A stretch of DNA of 58,496 nucleotides from assembly GCA_017433225.1 (NCBI GenBank), contig JAFRHS010000023.1, forward strand, positions 1 to 58,496, given 5' to 3'. Shown here one piece after another: positions 34,702 to 43,144 of this stretch. Both the position numbers and the translations under genes were made by a program. The notes below the pieces were generated by a model. It ran no database searches and was not told where the DNA came from. It saw nothing but the letters and a program-made list of their open reading frames with translations. Positions within the stretch are counted from its first letter, which is position 1, and each line of letters begins with the position of its first letter. This DNA comes from Clostridia bacterium. GTDB lineage: Bacteria > Bacillota > Clostridia > Oscillospirales > Acutalibacteraceae.

Positions 34702-35109
34702 TTATTTTTCGTTGAGCTTGGTCGTATGCTTCTGACGGCGGTTGTGGTCACGGCCCTCATGGGAGGGGGTGACGGCGTCGACGTCCCGTTCCGCGGTACG
34801 GATGCGGACGGCGGTGTCCACGCTGTACGCGAAGATCTTGCCGTCGCCGGGTTCGCCGGTCCAGGCCGCCACGCGGATGGCTTCGATGGCTTTGTCTCTC
34901 CAGTGTTCGTTGGAGACAAGGATCTCGAATTTGATCTTCGGGATCATATTGACGGCGATCTCATTGCCTCGGACGAGTTCGGTGAACCCCATCTGGACGC
35001 CGCAGCCCATGACCTGAGAGATCGTCATGCCGCGAATGTCTTCGGCAACCAGTGCCTCTTTGACGTCCTCGAGTTTCTCCTCGCGGACGATGGCTTCGAC
35101 TTTATACAT
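34702..35109 (-). CDS. glnB: PII-family nitrogen regulatory protein, variant T-loop
   Basis: This 135-residue PII protein senses ATP/ADP and 2-oxoglutarate, and in amt operons gates the ammonium channel. Gln39 (GVQMG), Lys58 (IPKIK) and the TGEPGDGKIFAY motif (84-95) are all in place. The T-loop reads RGNEIAV, so the uridylylation Tyr51 is replaced by Ile51. The chain continues about 22 residues past the usual end near residue 113, with a charged tail (SHEGRDHNRRQKH). It lies 15 bases after amt with a strong AAAGGAGG site. Modification by GlnD is therefore not expected. Confidence 0.93.
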   Translation of the reverse strand: MYKVEAIVREEKLEDVKEALVAEDIRGMTISQVMGCGVQMGFTELVRGNEIAVNMIPKIKFEILVSNEHWRDKAIEAIRVAAWTGEPGDGKIFAYSVDTAVRIRTAERDVDAVTPSHEGRDHNRRQKHTTKLNEK

Positions 35110-35124
35110 GGAATCAGTCCTCCT

Positions 35125-36366
35125 TTAGTCATCCAGTCCGTTGAAGGACGGGTAGGCACGTTCGCCGTGCTGTGTGATGTCGAGACCGATCTTCTCTTCT
35201 TTCTCGGAAACTCTCAGCGGAGTGATCCTCTTCGTGAGGAAGATGCATAACCCGCCTCCGACCAGGCCGAGGAGGATAGTGGCGACAGTGCCGACGAGGT
35301 TCGCAAGGAACAGCTTTGTATCGCCAAAGACGAGGCCGTCGGACACGAGCGCGGGGTTCACGGCCTGAGAACCGAACAGACCGGTCATGATGCCGCCGAA
35401 GATGCCGCCGACACCATGGCATCCGAAGGCATCCAGCGCGTCGTCGTAGCCAAACTTTTTCTTGACCCGGGAGACGCTGAAGTAGCAGACCGGACTGACC
35501 AGACCGCCGATGATAAAGGAGGCCCAAATCGGGACGAAACCGGTGCCGGGGGTGATGGCGACCAGGCCGACGACGAGGCCGGTGGAGGCGCCGACAAGGG
35601 TCGGTTTGCCGGTCTCACGGACATCGATGAGCATCCAGGTCAGCATGGCAGAGGCGGATGCGACTGCCGTCGTGGCGAACGCATGTGCCGCAAGGCCGTT
35701 GGCTCCGAGCGCGGAGCCGGCGTTGAATCCGAACCAGCCGAACCACAGAAGTCCTGCGCCGAGCGCGACGAAGGGCACGTTGTGGCAGCGGTAACTGGCG
35801 GACTTGATGTCTTCCCGTTTCCCGAGGGCGATGCACAGAAGAAGCGCGGTGACACCGGAGGAGATATGGACGACGTCGCCTCCGGCAAAGTCGGCGACAC
35901 CGATGCGTTCGAGCCATCCGCCGTGTCCCCAGACCATATGGGCGATGGGGTAGTAGACGATCACGGACCACAGCAAAATGAAAATAAATAACGCTTTAAA
36001 TTTCATTCTTCCGGCGATGGAACCGGTGATCAGAGCCGGTGTGATGATGGCGAACATCATCTGGAAGAGCGCGTAAGCGAGGAACGGGACGGTCTCTCCG
36101 TAGGGTCCCGGCTCAAAGCCGACACCGTTGAAGAAGGCCCAGGAAAAGTCCCCGATCACGCCTCCGTGGTCCTGCCCGAAGGACAGGGAAAAACCGACAG
36201 CGACCCAGAGGACGGTGGCGAGTCCGAGGATGAAGAACGAGTTCATAAGGTTTGAAACGACGTTCTTTCGGCGCCCAAGACCTCCATAGAAGAAACCGAG
36301 GGCAGGGGTCATGAGAAAGACGAATGCAGCTGAGATGAGTACCAAAGCAGTATCTCCGGTGTTCAT
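35125..36366 (-). CDS. amt: Ammonium transporter
   Basis: This 413-residue Amt/MEP/Rh channel has eleven membrane helices and no cleavable signal peptide. Hallmarks are FFYGGLGRRKNVVSNLMNS near the N-terminus, the GDFSWAFFNGVG loop, and the centre with DFAGGDVVHISSGV, whose His is one of the twin pore histidines; the second lies in DAFGCHGVGGIFG. It imports ammonium for assimilation and is gated by the PII protein encoded next. A GGGAG site precedes the ATG. Confidence 0.96.
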   Translation of the reverse strand: MNTGDTALVLISAAFVFLMTPALGFFYGGLGRRKNVVSNLMNSFFILGLATVLWVAVGFSLSFGQDHGGVIGDFSWAFFNGVGFEPGPYGETVPFLAYALFQMMFAIITPALITGSIAGRMKFKALFIFILLWSVIVYYPIAHMVWGHGGWLERIGVADFAGGDVVHISSGVTALLLCIALGKREDIKSASYRCHNVPFVALGAGLLWFGWFGFNAGSALGANGLAAHAFATTAVASASAMLTWMLIDVRETGKPTLVGASTGLVVGLVAITPGTGFVPIWASFIIGGLVSPVCYFSVSRVKKKFGYDDALDAFGCHGVGGIFGGIMTGLFGSQAVNPALVSDGLVFGDTKLFLANLVGTVATILLGLVGGGLCIFLTKRITPLRVSEKEEKIGLDITQHGERAYPSFNGLDD

Positions 36367-36408
36367 GGTGGATGACTCCCTTCTGATGATTTAGGATTCC
36401 AACAAAGA

Positions 36409-36449
36409 AAAAGACGCCTCCGGACCCTTGCGGATCCGAAGACGTCTTC
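36409..36449 (-). terminator. Terminator-like hairpin in the amt leader (possible attenuator)
   Basis: On the minus strand AAGACG and CGTCTT close a stem that contains CGGATCC paired with GGTCCGG, followed by TTTTTCTTTG. It lies after the promoter at 36465-36493 and before the amt start, with no gene upstream on this strand that it could end. A conditional terminator for amt-glnB is the simplest reading. Confidence 0.6.
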
Positions 36450-36464
36450 GCCTTTGATGCGACT

Positions 36465-36493
36465 ATGATACCACCTCAAATGAAAAATTGCAA
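36465..36493 (-). promoter_or_regulatory. Promoter of the amt-glnB operon
   Basis: On the minus strand TTGCAA, a 17-base spacer and TATCAT with an upstream TGG (extended -10). The predicted transcript runs almost at once into the hairpin at 36409-36449. Confidence 0.7.
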
Positions 36494-36520
36494 TACAAAA
36501 TTTTCAAAGCAAAGAAAGTC

Positions 36521-36549
36521 TTGTCAGACCATTTGGATTCCTGTACAAT
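36521..36549 (+). promoter_or_regulatory. Promoter of the ArsC/Spx-family gene
   Basis: TTGTCA, a 17-base spacer and TACAAT with an upstream TG. The start codon lies 40 bases downstream. Confidence 0.75.
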
Positions 36550-36588
36550 GTGGGCGTAGAAAAGAACCTGCAGACAGGGGAGTATATC

Positions 36589-36939
36589 ATGCTGTTTTTC
36601 GGTTATCCAAAATGCTCGACGAGTCGTAAGGCGGAGCAGTGGCTCATCGCCAATAAAGTACCTTATGACTTCCGGGACATCAAACTCGAAAACCCGACCC
36701 GGGCCGACCTCGAGGTCATCTGGGACCGCAGCGGCCTGCCGCTCGACAAGCTGTTCAACACCCACGGTCAGCTGTACCGGCAGATGGAACTGTCCAAAAA
36801 ACTGAAGACGATGACCGACGACGAAAAGCTCGATCTGCTCGCCACCGACGGCATGCTCGTCAAACGGCCGATCTATCTCGACCCGAAGTTTGCTCTTGTC
36901 GGGTTCAAAGAAGCGGACTGGGCGGAAAAACTGCTCTGA
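36589..36939 (+). CDS. ArsC/Spx-family thioredoxin-fold protein
   Basis: This 116-residue protein has the ArsC/Spx/YffB fold. The N-terminal FFGYPKCSTSRKAEQWL contains a CxxS active site (Cys8 when counted from ATG 36589), and VKRPIYL is the conserved Arg-Pro turn. Spx regulators usually have CxxC and true arsenate reductases a CX5R motif, so this is an uncharacterised reductase-like member. No ars genes are nearby. ATG 36589 is chosen because GGGGAG lies upstream. It is a single-gene unit. Confidence 0.85.
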   Translation: MLFFGYPKCSTSRKAEQWLIANKVPYDFRDIKLENPTRADLEVIWDRSGLPLDKLFNTHGQLYRQMELSKKLKTMTDDEKLDLLATDGMLVKRPIYLDPKFALVGFKEADWAEKLL

Positions 36940-36966
36940 GCGGCCTCAAAAGAATCATCAATAAAG

Positions 36967-37007
36967 AAATCCCGTACCCTCGGCAGAGGATACGGGATGT
37001 TTTTGTT
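36967..37007. terminator. Terminator between convergent genes
   Basis: ATCCCGTACCCTC pairs with GAGGATACGGGAT with one mismatch, flanked by A-rich and TTTTT sequences. It serves the ArsC/Spx-family gene and prs. Confidence 0.85.
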
Positions 37008-37011
37008 TCGA

Positions 37012-38229
37012 TCAGATGTGGAACCGCATCTGGGTGTCGGAATGTTCCTTGAGGTCTTCCTCGTGACGGGCCAGAAGGGCGTCGATCTTGGAGGACGGGT
37101 CGAGGAGCGGCCCGATGGAGACGTCGTGGTTGATGGCGTCGATGAGATAGGCGGTGAATTTGCCCATGTCGACGTCGACATACCAGTCTCTGGAAAGGAG
37201 GTCGGGCGCGCGGTAGATGGTGTTGGTGCAGAGGATCTTGTCGATGGTGCCGTTTCTCTTGCACTCGTCGAACTTCTCAAGGCCGCTCGTGAAGAGGCCG
37301 AAGGAAGTGCAGACGTAGATCTTGTTCGCGCCGAGGTTTTTGAGCTTGCTGCAGACGTCCAGCATGGATTCGCCGGAGGCGATCATGTCGTCGACGACGA
37401 TGACGTTCTTGCCTTCGAGGGAAGAACCGAGGAATTCATGGGCCAGGATGGGGTTGCGGCCGTCTACGACGCGGGAATAGTCGCGGCGTTTATAGAACAT
37501 GCCGAGGTCGACACCGAGTGCCGTGGCGAATTTGATGGCCCGGTTCATACCGCCTTCATCGGGGGAGACGACGACCATGTTCTCTTTGTCGAGACGGATG
37601 TCCGGTGTCGTGCGGATGAGGGCTTTCAGCATCTGGTAGATAGGAGAGACGTTTTCGAAGCCGTGCAGCGGGATGGCGTTGCAGACACGGGGGTCATGGG
37701 CATCGAACGTGAGGATGGAATCGACGCCGTAATCGACGAGTTCCTGAAGCATCATGGCGCAGTCGAGGGACTCGCGGTTGGTCTTGCGGTGCTGTCTGCC
37801 CTCGTACAGCATGGGCATGACGACCGTGACACGGCGGGCTTTGCCGTTGATGGCGGCGAGGATGCGCTTCAAGTCGGCATAGTGATCGTCCGGACTCATG
37901 GGGATCTCGGTGCCGCGCATCTTGTAGGTGACAGCGTAGTTGAAAGCATCGATCAGAATGAACAGGTCATATCCGCGGACGGTCTGTTCGATGACTGCCT
38001 TGGCTTCGCCCGACGCAAAACGCGGGGCGCTGTATTTGATGAGGAAGGAGTCCTCTGCATAGCCGGCGATGTGCACACCGTCGTCCTGGTCGAGGGTCTC
38101 TTTCCGCCAGTCGACGATGTATTTGTCGACCTTGGCTGCGATCTCTTCCGTGCCTTTCATGGCGATGATCCCCAGTTTGCCGTAAGGGATCTTCGTGAAC
38201 CCTGAATGTTCAGGAATGTTAGCTGTCAT
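37012..38229 (-). CDS. prs: Ribose-phosphate pyrophosphokinase (long form)
   Basis: This 405-residue enzyme makes PRPP from ribose 5-phosphate and ATP, the precursor for purines, pyrimidines and the histidine pathway encoded downstream. The PRPP loop is VIVVDDMIASGESMLDV near residue 280. Earlier conserved stretches are SILTFDAHDPRVCN and VVVSPDEGGMNRA. At about 400 residues it is longer than the 310-320 residues of classical Prs and belongs to the long clade seen in Clostridia and Bacteroidetes. The start at 38229 is fixed by AGGAGG ten bases upstream; the frame is open to 38400 but crosses the promoter. Confidence 0.93.
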   Translation of the reverse strand: MTANIPEHSGFTKIPYGKLGIIAMKGTEEIAAKVDKYIVDWRKETLDQDDGVHIAGYAEDSFLIKYSAPRFASGEAKAVIEQTVRGYDLFILIDAFNYAVTYKMRGTEIPMSPDDHYADLKRILAAINGKARRVTVVMPMLYEGRQHRKTNRESLDCAMMLQELVDYGVDSILTFDAHDPRVCNAIPLHGFENVSPIYQMLKALIRTTPDIRLDKENMVVVSPDEGGMNRAIKFATALGVDLGMFYKRRDYSRVVDGRNPILAHEFLGSSLEGKNVIVVDDMIASGESMLDVCSKLKNLGANKIYVCTSFGLFTSGLEKFDECKRNGTIDKILCTNTIYRAPDLLSRDWYVDVDMGKFTAYLIDAINHDVSIGPLLDPSSKIDALLARHEEDLKEHSDTQMRFHI

Positions 38230-38263
38230 GAATAAAATTCCTCCTATTCCATTTTGCGCGAAA

Positions 38264-38292
38264 ATTTTAACATACGAACGTTGTAGATACAA
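38264..38292 (-). promoter_or_regulatory. Promoter of prs
   Basis: On the minus strand TTGTAT, a 17-base spacer and TAAAAT, 35 bases before the start codon. Confidence 0.65.
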
Positions 38293-38498
38293 CCCTTTCA
38301 AATGACGAAAATTGTCTCGGTTTTGCGCATTTATTCTGACTAATTGTTGAAAAATAGACATTTTTGTGAATGTTAAAATGGCTTTTACGTACCAAAACAC
38401 ATCATTCGTTATGGCGAGTGTACGACATTATCTGTACAAGGTCAGGAAACTGTTAAAAAATAAACATAAAAAGTTGTAATAAAACGATGATTGGTTTG
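38293..38498. other. AT-rich intergenic stretch, no gene seen
   Basis: The divergent region between prs and the V-ATPase operon (38230-38615 in all) has an AT-rich centre. Apart from the two promoters and the leader hairpin listed separately I see no open frame with a ribosome site, no terminator and no convincing operator. It may be an UP-element-like or curved DNA region for the strong V-ATPase promoter. Confidence 0.5.
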
Positions 38499-38528
38499 TT
38501 GAAAACGACCATATCAATTTGGTATAAT
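38499..38528 (+). promoter_or_regulatory. Promoter of the V-ATPase operon
   Basis: TTGAAA, an 18-base spacer and a perfect TATAAT with an upstream TGG. The leader to the first start codon is about 80 bases. Confidence 0.8.
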
Positions 38529-38550
38529 ACTCGCGTTAAGAAGAGCCTGT

Positions 38551-38598
38551 CTAAGGATTGTGCCATTCAATCGGGGGGCTCCCATTAATAATCTTTAG
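38551..38598 (+). promoter_or_regulatory. Leader hairpin before the V-ATPase operon
   Basis: CTAAGGATT (38551-38559) can pair over nine bases, one of them G-U, with AATCTTTAG (38590-38598). The 3' arm ends directly before the AAAGGGTGA ribosome site. It could control translation of the first gene or protect the message. Confidence 0.45.
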
Positions 38599-38615
38599 AA
38601 AGGGTGATGTTGACA

Positions 38616-38933
38616 ATGGCCTCTGAGATGATCAACAAGGTTCTCGAAGCAGAGAAAAAAGCTGCTGAAAGAGAAGCCGATGCCAAGGCGAAAGCCGCGG
38701 ACATCATCAAAACAGCAGAGGCGGAAGCAAAAGCTGCCACAGATGCTGAAAAAAAGGCCGCTTTAGAGGAAGGCGACCGGGTCGTTGCAGAAGCGAAACT
38801 TCAGGCGGAAGCAATTTATTCCAAAGCCAGAGCAGAAGTTCAGGGTCAGATCGAGAACCTGAAAAAACTCGGCAACGATAGACGTGATGTCTCTGCAGAA
38901 GCAGTTCTGAAGACCATCATTCCTCAGGACTGA
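38616..38933 (+). CDS. ntpF: V-type ATPase peripheral stalk subunit G/H
   Basis: This 105-residue protein is an almost continuous coiled coil rich in Ala, Lys and Glu (NKVLEAEKKAAEREADAKAKAADI and onward). It matches the small stalk subunit (NtpF, called G or H elsewhere) that pairs with subunit E to hold the V1 head against the membrane part. ATG 38616 is chosen because AAAGGGTGA lies 8 bases before it; two earlier possible starts overlap that site. It is the first gene of a nine-gene operon in Enterococcus ntp order. Confidence 0.85.
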   Translation: MASEMINKVLEAEKKAAEREADAKAKAADIIKTAEAEAKAATDAEKKAALEEGDRVVAEAKLQAEAIYSKARAEVQGQIENLKKLGNDRRDVSAEAVLKTIIPQD

Positions 38934-38988
38934 TTTTCGATTTTCGGGAATCAGTATTTTATTTTGACGAAAAGGAGGTGTTTTCTCT

Positions 38989-41049
38989 ATGGCAATACTC
39001 AATATGAAGCGTATTGAGATCCTCGGTCTGCAGAAGGACAGGAAGAACATCATCGAGTTCCTTCAGCGACAGGGCTCCGTTCAGCTGGACGAGATGAATG
39101 AGGAGAGCGGACACTTTACCAGTATCCCTACCGCATCTACCGTCACTCAGCTGGATAAGTACGGGTCGATGGTCGACAGTGCTGTGGAAGTCCTCGACAA
39201 GTATGCTCCCGGAAAAGGCGGCATGCTCGACTCGTTTGCTTACCGAAAGGAAATGAGCACGACCGAGTTCCTGGAAAAGTCGAAAGGCGTGGATGAAACG
39301 CTCGGCAAATGCAAAAAGATCAATGCGCTTTATAAGAAGATACAGGACAGCCGCGTGGAGATCGCGCGGGCCGAGACGGCCATCGACCAGGTCAGACCCT
39401 GGGAGAGCCTCGACATCCCGTCTTCTTTTAAAGGGACCGCTGACACATGCGCATTTATCGGTACCATCGCCGAACCGCTCGACCGGGAAGGCGTGCTGAC
39501 CAAGATCGTGGAAGTGGATCCGGAAGCACAGGGCGAAGTCGAGATCGTCTCTTCGGACAAAAACCAGACCTGTCTTGTAGCACTCTGCCATAAAGATAAT
39601 GCTAAAACCTTTGAACAGGCACTGCGTACGGCCGGTTTCGTCTCGGTCTCCGACGCCACCAAGCATCCGCCGAAAGTGCGGATCGAGCGTATGGAGAAGA
39701 AGATCGAAGACTGCAACGCACAGATCGCCGAAGCGGAAGAAGCCATTAAAGGCTATGGTGACGCCCGTGACGACATCGCGTTCCTGCGGGATTATCTGAC
39801 GATCCGCGCCGACAAGTACAAAGTCCTGGACAAAGTCTCAGTCGACGACTCCGTCTTCGTCCTGACCGGCTATGTGCCGGAGATCAAAGCAGACGACCTT
39901 AAGAAGAAGCTGGAGAACCACTTCGATATCGCGGTCGATCTGAAGGATGTGGACAATACGTCTGATGATGTCCCCGTCGCTGTCCTCAACAACACGATGG
40001 GCAAGACGATGGAGAGCATTACGAACATGTACGCGTTCCCCTCGCACAAGGACATCGACCCGAACTTCATCATGACCATCTTCTATTATTTCCTGTTTGG
40101 TCTGATGCTCGGTGACGCAGGTTATGGTCTCATTATGATCATTCTTTGCCTGTTCGTGAAAAAGAAATATAAACCGGAGCCCAACAAGAGAGCCCTTGTC
40201 AACTACGGACTTGGCTGTGGTATTTCCACCACGTTCTGGGGCGCCATGCAGAACAGCTGGTTTGGCGATCTGCCGAAGTGGGTCGCGAACAACCTGAAGA
40301 GCAACGATCCGACGGACTTCCTTTCCGTCCATCACCTCTACTGGTTCGATCCGCTGCAGCATACCACCCGCTTTTTGCTGCTCTGCTTCCTGATCGGCAT
40401 CCTTCATCTCATCCTTGCCAACTGCGTCAATCTTTATAAGATGAGCAAACATGGCATGATGTTTGAAGGTCTCGTGGAAACCGTTCCGATCATTCTCATC
40501 CTGATCGGTGTCATCCCGCTCGTCAACAGTTTCATCGGCGGCGGCGCTCTGGCAGAAATCGCGTGGACAAGGCCCATCGACAATATGATCAAGGCCGCGT
40601 CACCGGTTCTCAACACGATGGCCATCATCGGTGCCATCGGCGTGGTCCTCGGACCGGTCATCATCCGTATCAAGCAGAAGAGCTCTTTCGGAAAGGTCGC
40701 AGCGGGCTTTGGCGGCGGTCTCTATGGCCTCTACAATACCGCTTCCGGTTATCTCGGAGACATCCTTTCCTATGCAAGACTTCTTGCACTGGGTCTTTGC
40801 ACGGGCGTTATCGCATCCGTTGTCAATCAGCTGGGCGCGACCCCGGGCGGTGGACAGTGGTTCATCTTCATCCCGATCTTCATCATCGGACATACGATCA
40901 ACCTCGGCATCAACCTCATCGGTGCCTATGTCCATACCAACCGACTCCAGTACGTCGAATTCTTCGGCAAGTTCTATGAGGGCGGCGGAAATAAATTCGA
41001 TCCGCTGTCTGCTCAATCTCAAACTTTCGTATTCAAGGAGGAAAATTAA
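38989..41049 (+). CDS. ntpI: V-type ATPase subunit I (a subunit)
   Basis: This 686-residue protein has an N-terminal cytosolic half (about 1-350) that docks the stalks, with the two-lobed alternating helices of subunit a/I. The C-terminal half has seven to eight membrane helices and forms the ion half-channels. The helix around ILSYARLLALGLCTGVIASVVNQ carries the essential Arg that faces the proteolipid ring. A strong AAAGGAGGTG precedes the ATG. The length is normal. Confidence 0.96.
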   Translation: MAILNMKRIEILGLQKDRKNIIEFLQRQGSVQLDEMNEESGHFTSIPTASTVTQLDKYGSMVDSAVEVLDKYAPGKGGMLDSFAYRKEMSTTEFLEKSKGVDETLGKCKKINALYKKIQDSRVEIARAETAIDQVRPWESLDIPSSFKGTADTCAFIGTIAEPLDREGVLTKIVEVDPEAQGEVEIVSSDKNQTCLVALCHKDNAKTFEQALRTAGFVSVSDATKHPPKVRIERMEKKIEDCNAQIAEAEEAIKGYGDARDDIAFLRDYLTIRADKYKVLDKVSVDDSVFVLTGYVPEIKADDLKKKLENHFDIAVDLKDVDNTSDDVPVAVLNNTMGKTMESITNMYAFPSHKDIDPNFIMTIFYYFLFGLMLGDAGYGLIMIILCLFVKKKYKPEPNKRALVNYGLGCGISTTFWGAMQNSWFGDLPKWVANNLKSNDPTDFLSVHHLYWFDPLQHTTRFLLLCFLIGILHLILANCVNLYKMSKHGMMFEGLVETVPIILILIGVIPLVNSFIGGGALAEIAWTRPIDNMIKAASPVLNTMAIIGAIGVVLGPVIIRIKQKSSFGKVAAGFGGGLYGLYNTASGYLGDILSYARLLALGLCTGVIASVVNQLGATPGGGQWFIFIPIFIIGHTINLGINLIGAYVHTNRLQYVEFFGKFYEGGGNKFDPLSAQSQTFVFKEEN

Positions 41050-41050
41050 T

Positions 41051-41506
41051 ATGGAAAACCTTGGTGTTGCATTTGCTATTTTAGGCGCAGCTTTCGCAGC
41101 TATGTTCGCAGGCATGGGTTCTGCCAAAGGCGTAGGTACTGTTGGTAAATCCGCTGCCGGTGTCATCACTGAAGACCCGGGCAAATTCGGCCGTGTCCTC
41201 ATTCTTGAGATCCTTCCCGGTACCCAGGGCCTCTACGGCTTCCTGGCTGCCTTCATGATCATGAACAACATCACTGTCGGCATGCCTCTTTCTCAGGGCC
41301 TCGGCCTCTTTGCCGCTTCTCTTCCCATCGCATTCGCAGGCCTCGTCTCCGCGATCCATCAGGGCCGCGCTGCTGCCGCCGGCTGCGGACTCGTTGCCAA
41401 GAGACCCGAAGGTTTAGGTCAGGCGATCATCCTTGCCGCCATGGTCGAAACTTACGCCGTTCTTGCTCTCCTTATCTCCATCCTTCTCATCGGCAGAGCT
41501 GTCTGA
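41051..41506 (+). CDS. ntpK: V-type ATPase proteolipid subunit K, Na+-type
   Basis: This 151-residue protein has four membrane helices, a double-hairpin ring subunit. The ion-binding residues match Enterococcus hirae NtpK: Leu55, Thr58, Gln59 and Tyr62 in ILPGTQGLYG (Leu61, Thr64, Gln65, Tyr68 there), Gln104 in AIHQGR (Gln110) and Glu133 in MVETYAV (Glu139). This set defines a Na+-translocating ring, so the enzyme very probably pumps, or is driven by, Na+. The start follows AAGGAGG, one base after the ntpI stop. Confidence 0.95.
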   Translation: MENLGVAFAILGAAFAAMFAGMGSAKGVGTVGKSAAGVITEDPGKFGRVLILEILPGTQGLYGFLAAFMIMNNITVGMPLSQGLGLFAASLPIAFAGLVSAIHQGRAAAAGCGLVAKRPEGLGQAIILAAMVETYAVLALLISILLIGRAV

Positions 41507-41540
41507 TGATGTCTAAGGAAAAGAAACAGGAGGGTCGTAA

Positions 41541-42125
41541 ATGGCAGGGTTAGATAAAATCATTGAACGTATCACTCAGGACTCTGCAGTCAAGTGCGAA
41601 GGCATTCTGAAAGAGGCCACCGCACAGGCGACCAGTCTGAAAGCAGACGCTGCCGCCGTCTCCAAGAAAGACGCCGACAAGCTTCTTGCCAAAGCCGCGA
41701 AGCAGGCGCAATCCATCGTGGAAATGGCCGAATCCGGCTCCGCTGTGGAACAGAAGAATGCGCTGCTCGACGCCAAAGTCGGTATCATCGACGAGGCGGT
41801 GGATTACGCCAAGACGAAGCTGACCGGTGCCGGCGATGCCGATTATTTCGACACCGTCATGAAACTGGTAAAAGCTTACGCGCAGGATGCTGAGGGTATT
41901 ATGTACTTCAGCCAGAAAGACCTTTCCCGTCTTCCCGCAGGTTTTGCGGAGAAGATCAGCGACGCCACCAACGGCAAGCTGAAGGTCTCTTCTGAGCCCA
42001 AAAACATTGACGGTGGTTTCATCCTCGCCTATGGCGATATCGAAATCAACTGCAGTTTCGATGCGCTGATCTCTGAGAAGATCGACGTCATCAAAGATAC
42101 ACTGAATAAGATCATTTTTGCCTGA
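41541..42125 (+). CDS. ntpE: V-type ATPase subunit E
   Basis: This 194-residue peripheral-stalk subunit has an N-terminal helix rich in Ala and Lys (residues 1-90) that coils with the G/H subunit. It has a globular C-terminal domain (KNIDGGFILAYGDIEINCSFDALI) that grips the top of the A3B3 head; the GGFIL segment is conserved in the family. It is preceded by AGGAGGG and sits in the standard place between K and C. Confidence 0.93.
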   Translation: MAGLDKIIERITQDSAVKCEGILKEATAQATSLKADAAAVSKKDADKLLAKAAKQAQSIVEMAESGSAVEQKNALLDAKVGIIDEAVDYAKTKLTGAGDADYFDTVMKLVKAYAQDAEGIMYFSQKDLSRLPAGFAEKISDATNGKLKVSSEPKNIDGGFILAYGDIEINCSFDALISEKIDVIKDTLNKIIFA

Positions 42126-42154
42126 AACCGGCAAATTGCAAAGGAGGAGCGTAA

Positions 42155-43144
42155 ATGAGTCTATTTAATAAAAAGCAAGACACAGACTACGCCTACGCAG
42201 TTGCCCGGGTCAGGTCGAATGAGCTGTCACTTCTGACAGAAGCAGACACGGAACAGCTGATCGAAGCCGCGTCTTACGATGAGGCGATGCAGAAGCTCGC
42301 CGATTCCGGCTGGGGCGAGGTCAGCAAAGATACTGACTACGCGGTCTATCTGGAAGATCATTTCGCAAGCCACTGGGCTTTTCTGGAAGAGATCCTCGAT
42401 GACGTCCATGAACTGGACCTTCTGCTCATCCAGAACGATATGCAGAATCTGAAAGCCGCGCTGAAGAATCTTCTTCTTCCGGATCCTGCTGACGGCGTCT
42501 ATTCGAAAGCGACGGTCTATGACACCGACGCCATCGTGGAAGCTGTCAAAGTCAAAGAGTGGGGCGATCTTCCCGAATTCATGCAGGCGCCCGCACAGGA
42601 GGCCTACGATGTGCTCACCACGACCTCGAACGGTCAGTTGGCAGATGCCATCATCGACAGAGCCACTCTGGAGCGCATCCTGTATCTCGGGAAAAAGTCC
42701 GGAAGCTCTGTGCTCGCGAACATCGCCGAGCGGAAAGTTGCCACTGCGAACATCAAGACAGCCCTTCGTTGTGCCAATACCGGCAAGACCAGGGACTTCA
42801 TCGATTCTTCGCTGGCAGAATGCGAGACCCTGAACAAGGTCACTCTGACCGATGCCGCCCTGAACGGTGCGGACACCGTCCTCAATTACCTTGAGATGAC
42901 GGACTACAAGGAAGGCGCAGAACAGTTCCGCGAGAGCACTTCGAAGTTTGAGAAATGGTGCGACGACCTTCTGATGGAATGCGTATCCGAGGCGAAATAC
43001 ACGCCCTTCGGTGTCGAGCCCATCGTCGCGTACTATGTCGCGAGCGACGCAGAAGTGAAGACAGCCAGAATCATTCTTTCCGCCAAGAAGAACAATCTTT
43101 CCAAAGACTTGATCAGAGAGAGGGTGAGAACGCTTTATGTATAA
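42155..43144 (+). CDS. ntpC: V-type ATPase subunit C (d-type)
   Basis: This 329-residue, mainly helical protein forms the funnel that links the central rotor D-F to the proteolipid ring. The start DYAYAVARVRSNELSLLTEADTEQLIEA and the end (VEPIVAYYVASDAEVKTARIILSAKKN) are typical of NtpC/subunit d, whose last segment inserts into the ring. It has an AAAGGAGGAG site and overlaps the following F subunit gene by 8 bases. Confidence 0.93.
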   Translation: MSLFNKKQDTDYAYAVARVRSNELSLLTEADTEQLIEAASYDEAMQKLADSGWGEVSKDTDYAVYLEDHFASHWAFLEEILDDVHELDLLLIQNDMQNLKAALKNLLLPDPADGVYSKATVYDTDAIVEAVKVKEWGDLPEFMQAPAQEAYDVLTTTSNGQLADAIIDRATLERILYLGKKSGSSVLANIAERKVATANIKTALRCANTGKTRDFIDSSLAECETLNKVTLTDAALNGADTVLNYLEMTDYKEGAEQFRESTSKFEKWCDDLLMECVSEAKYTPFGVEPIVAYYVASDAEVKTARIILSAKKNNLSKDLIRERVRTLYV

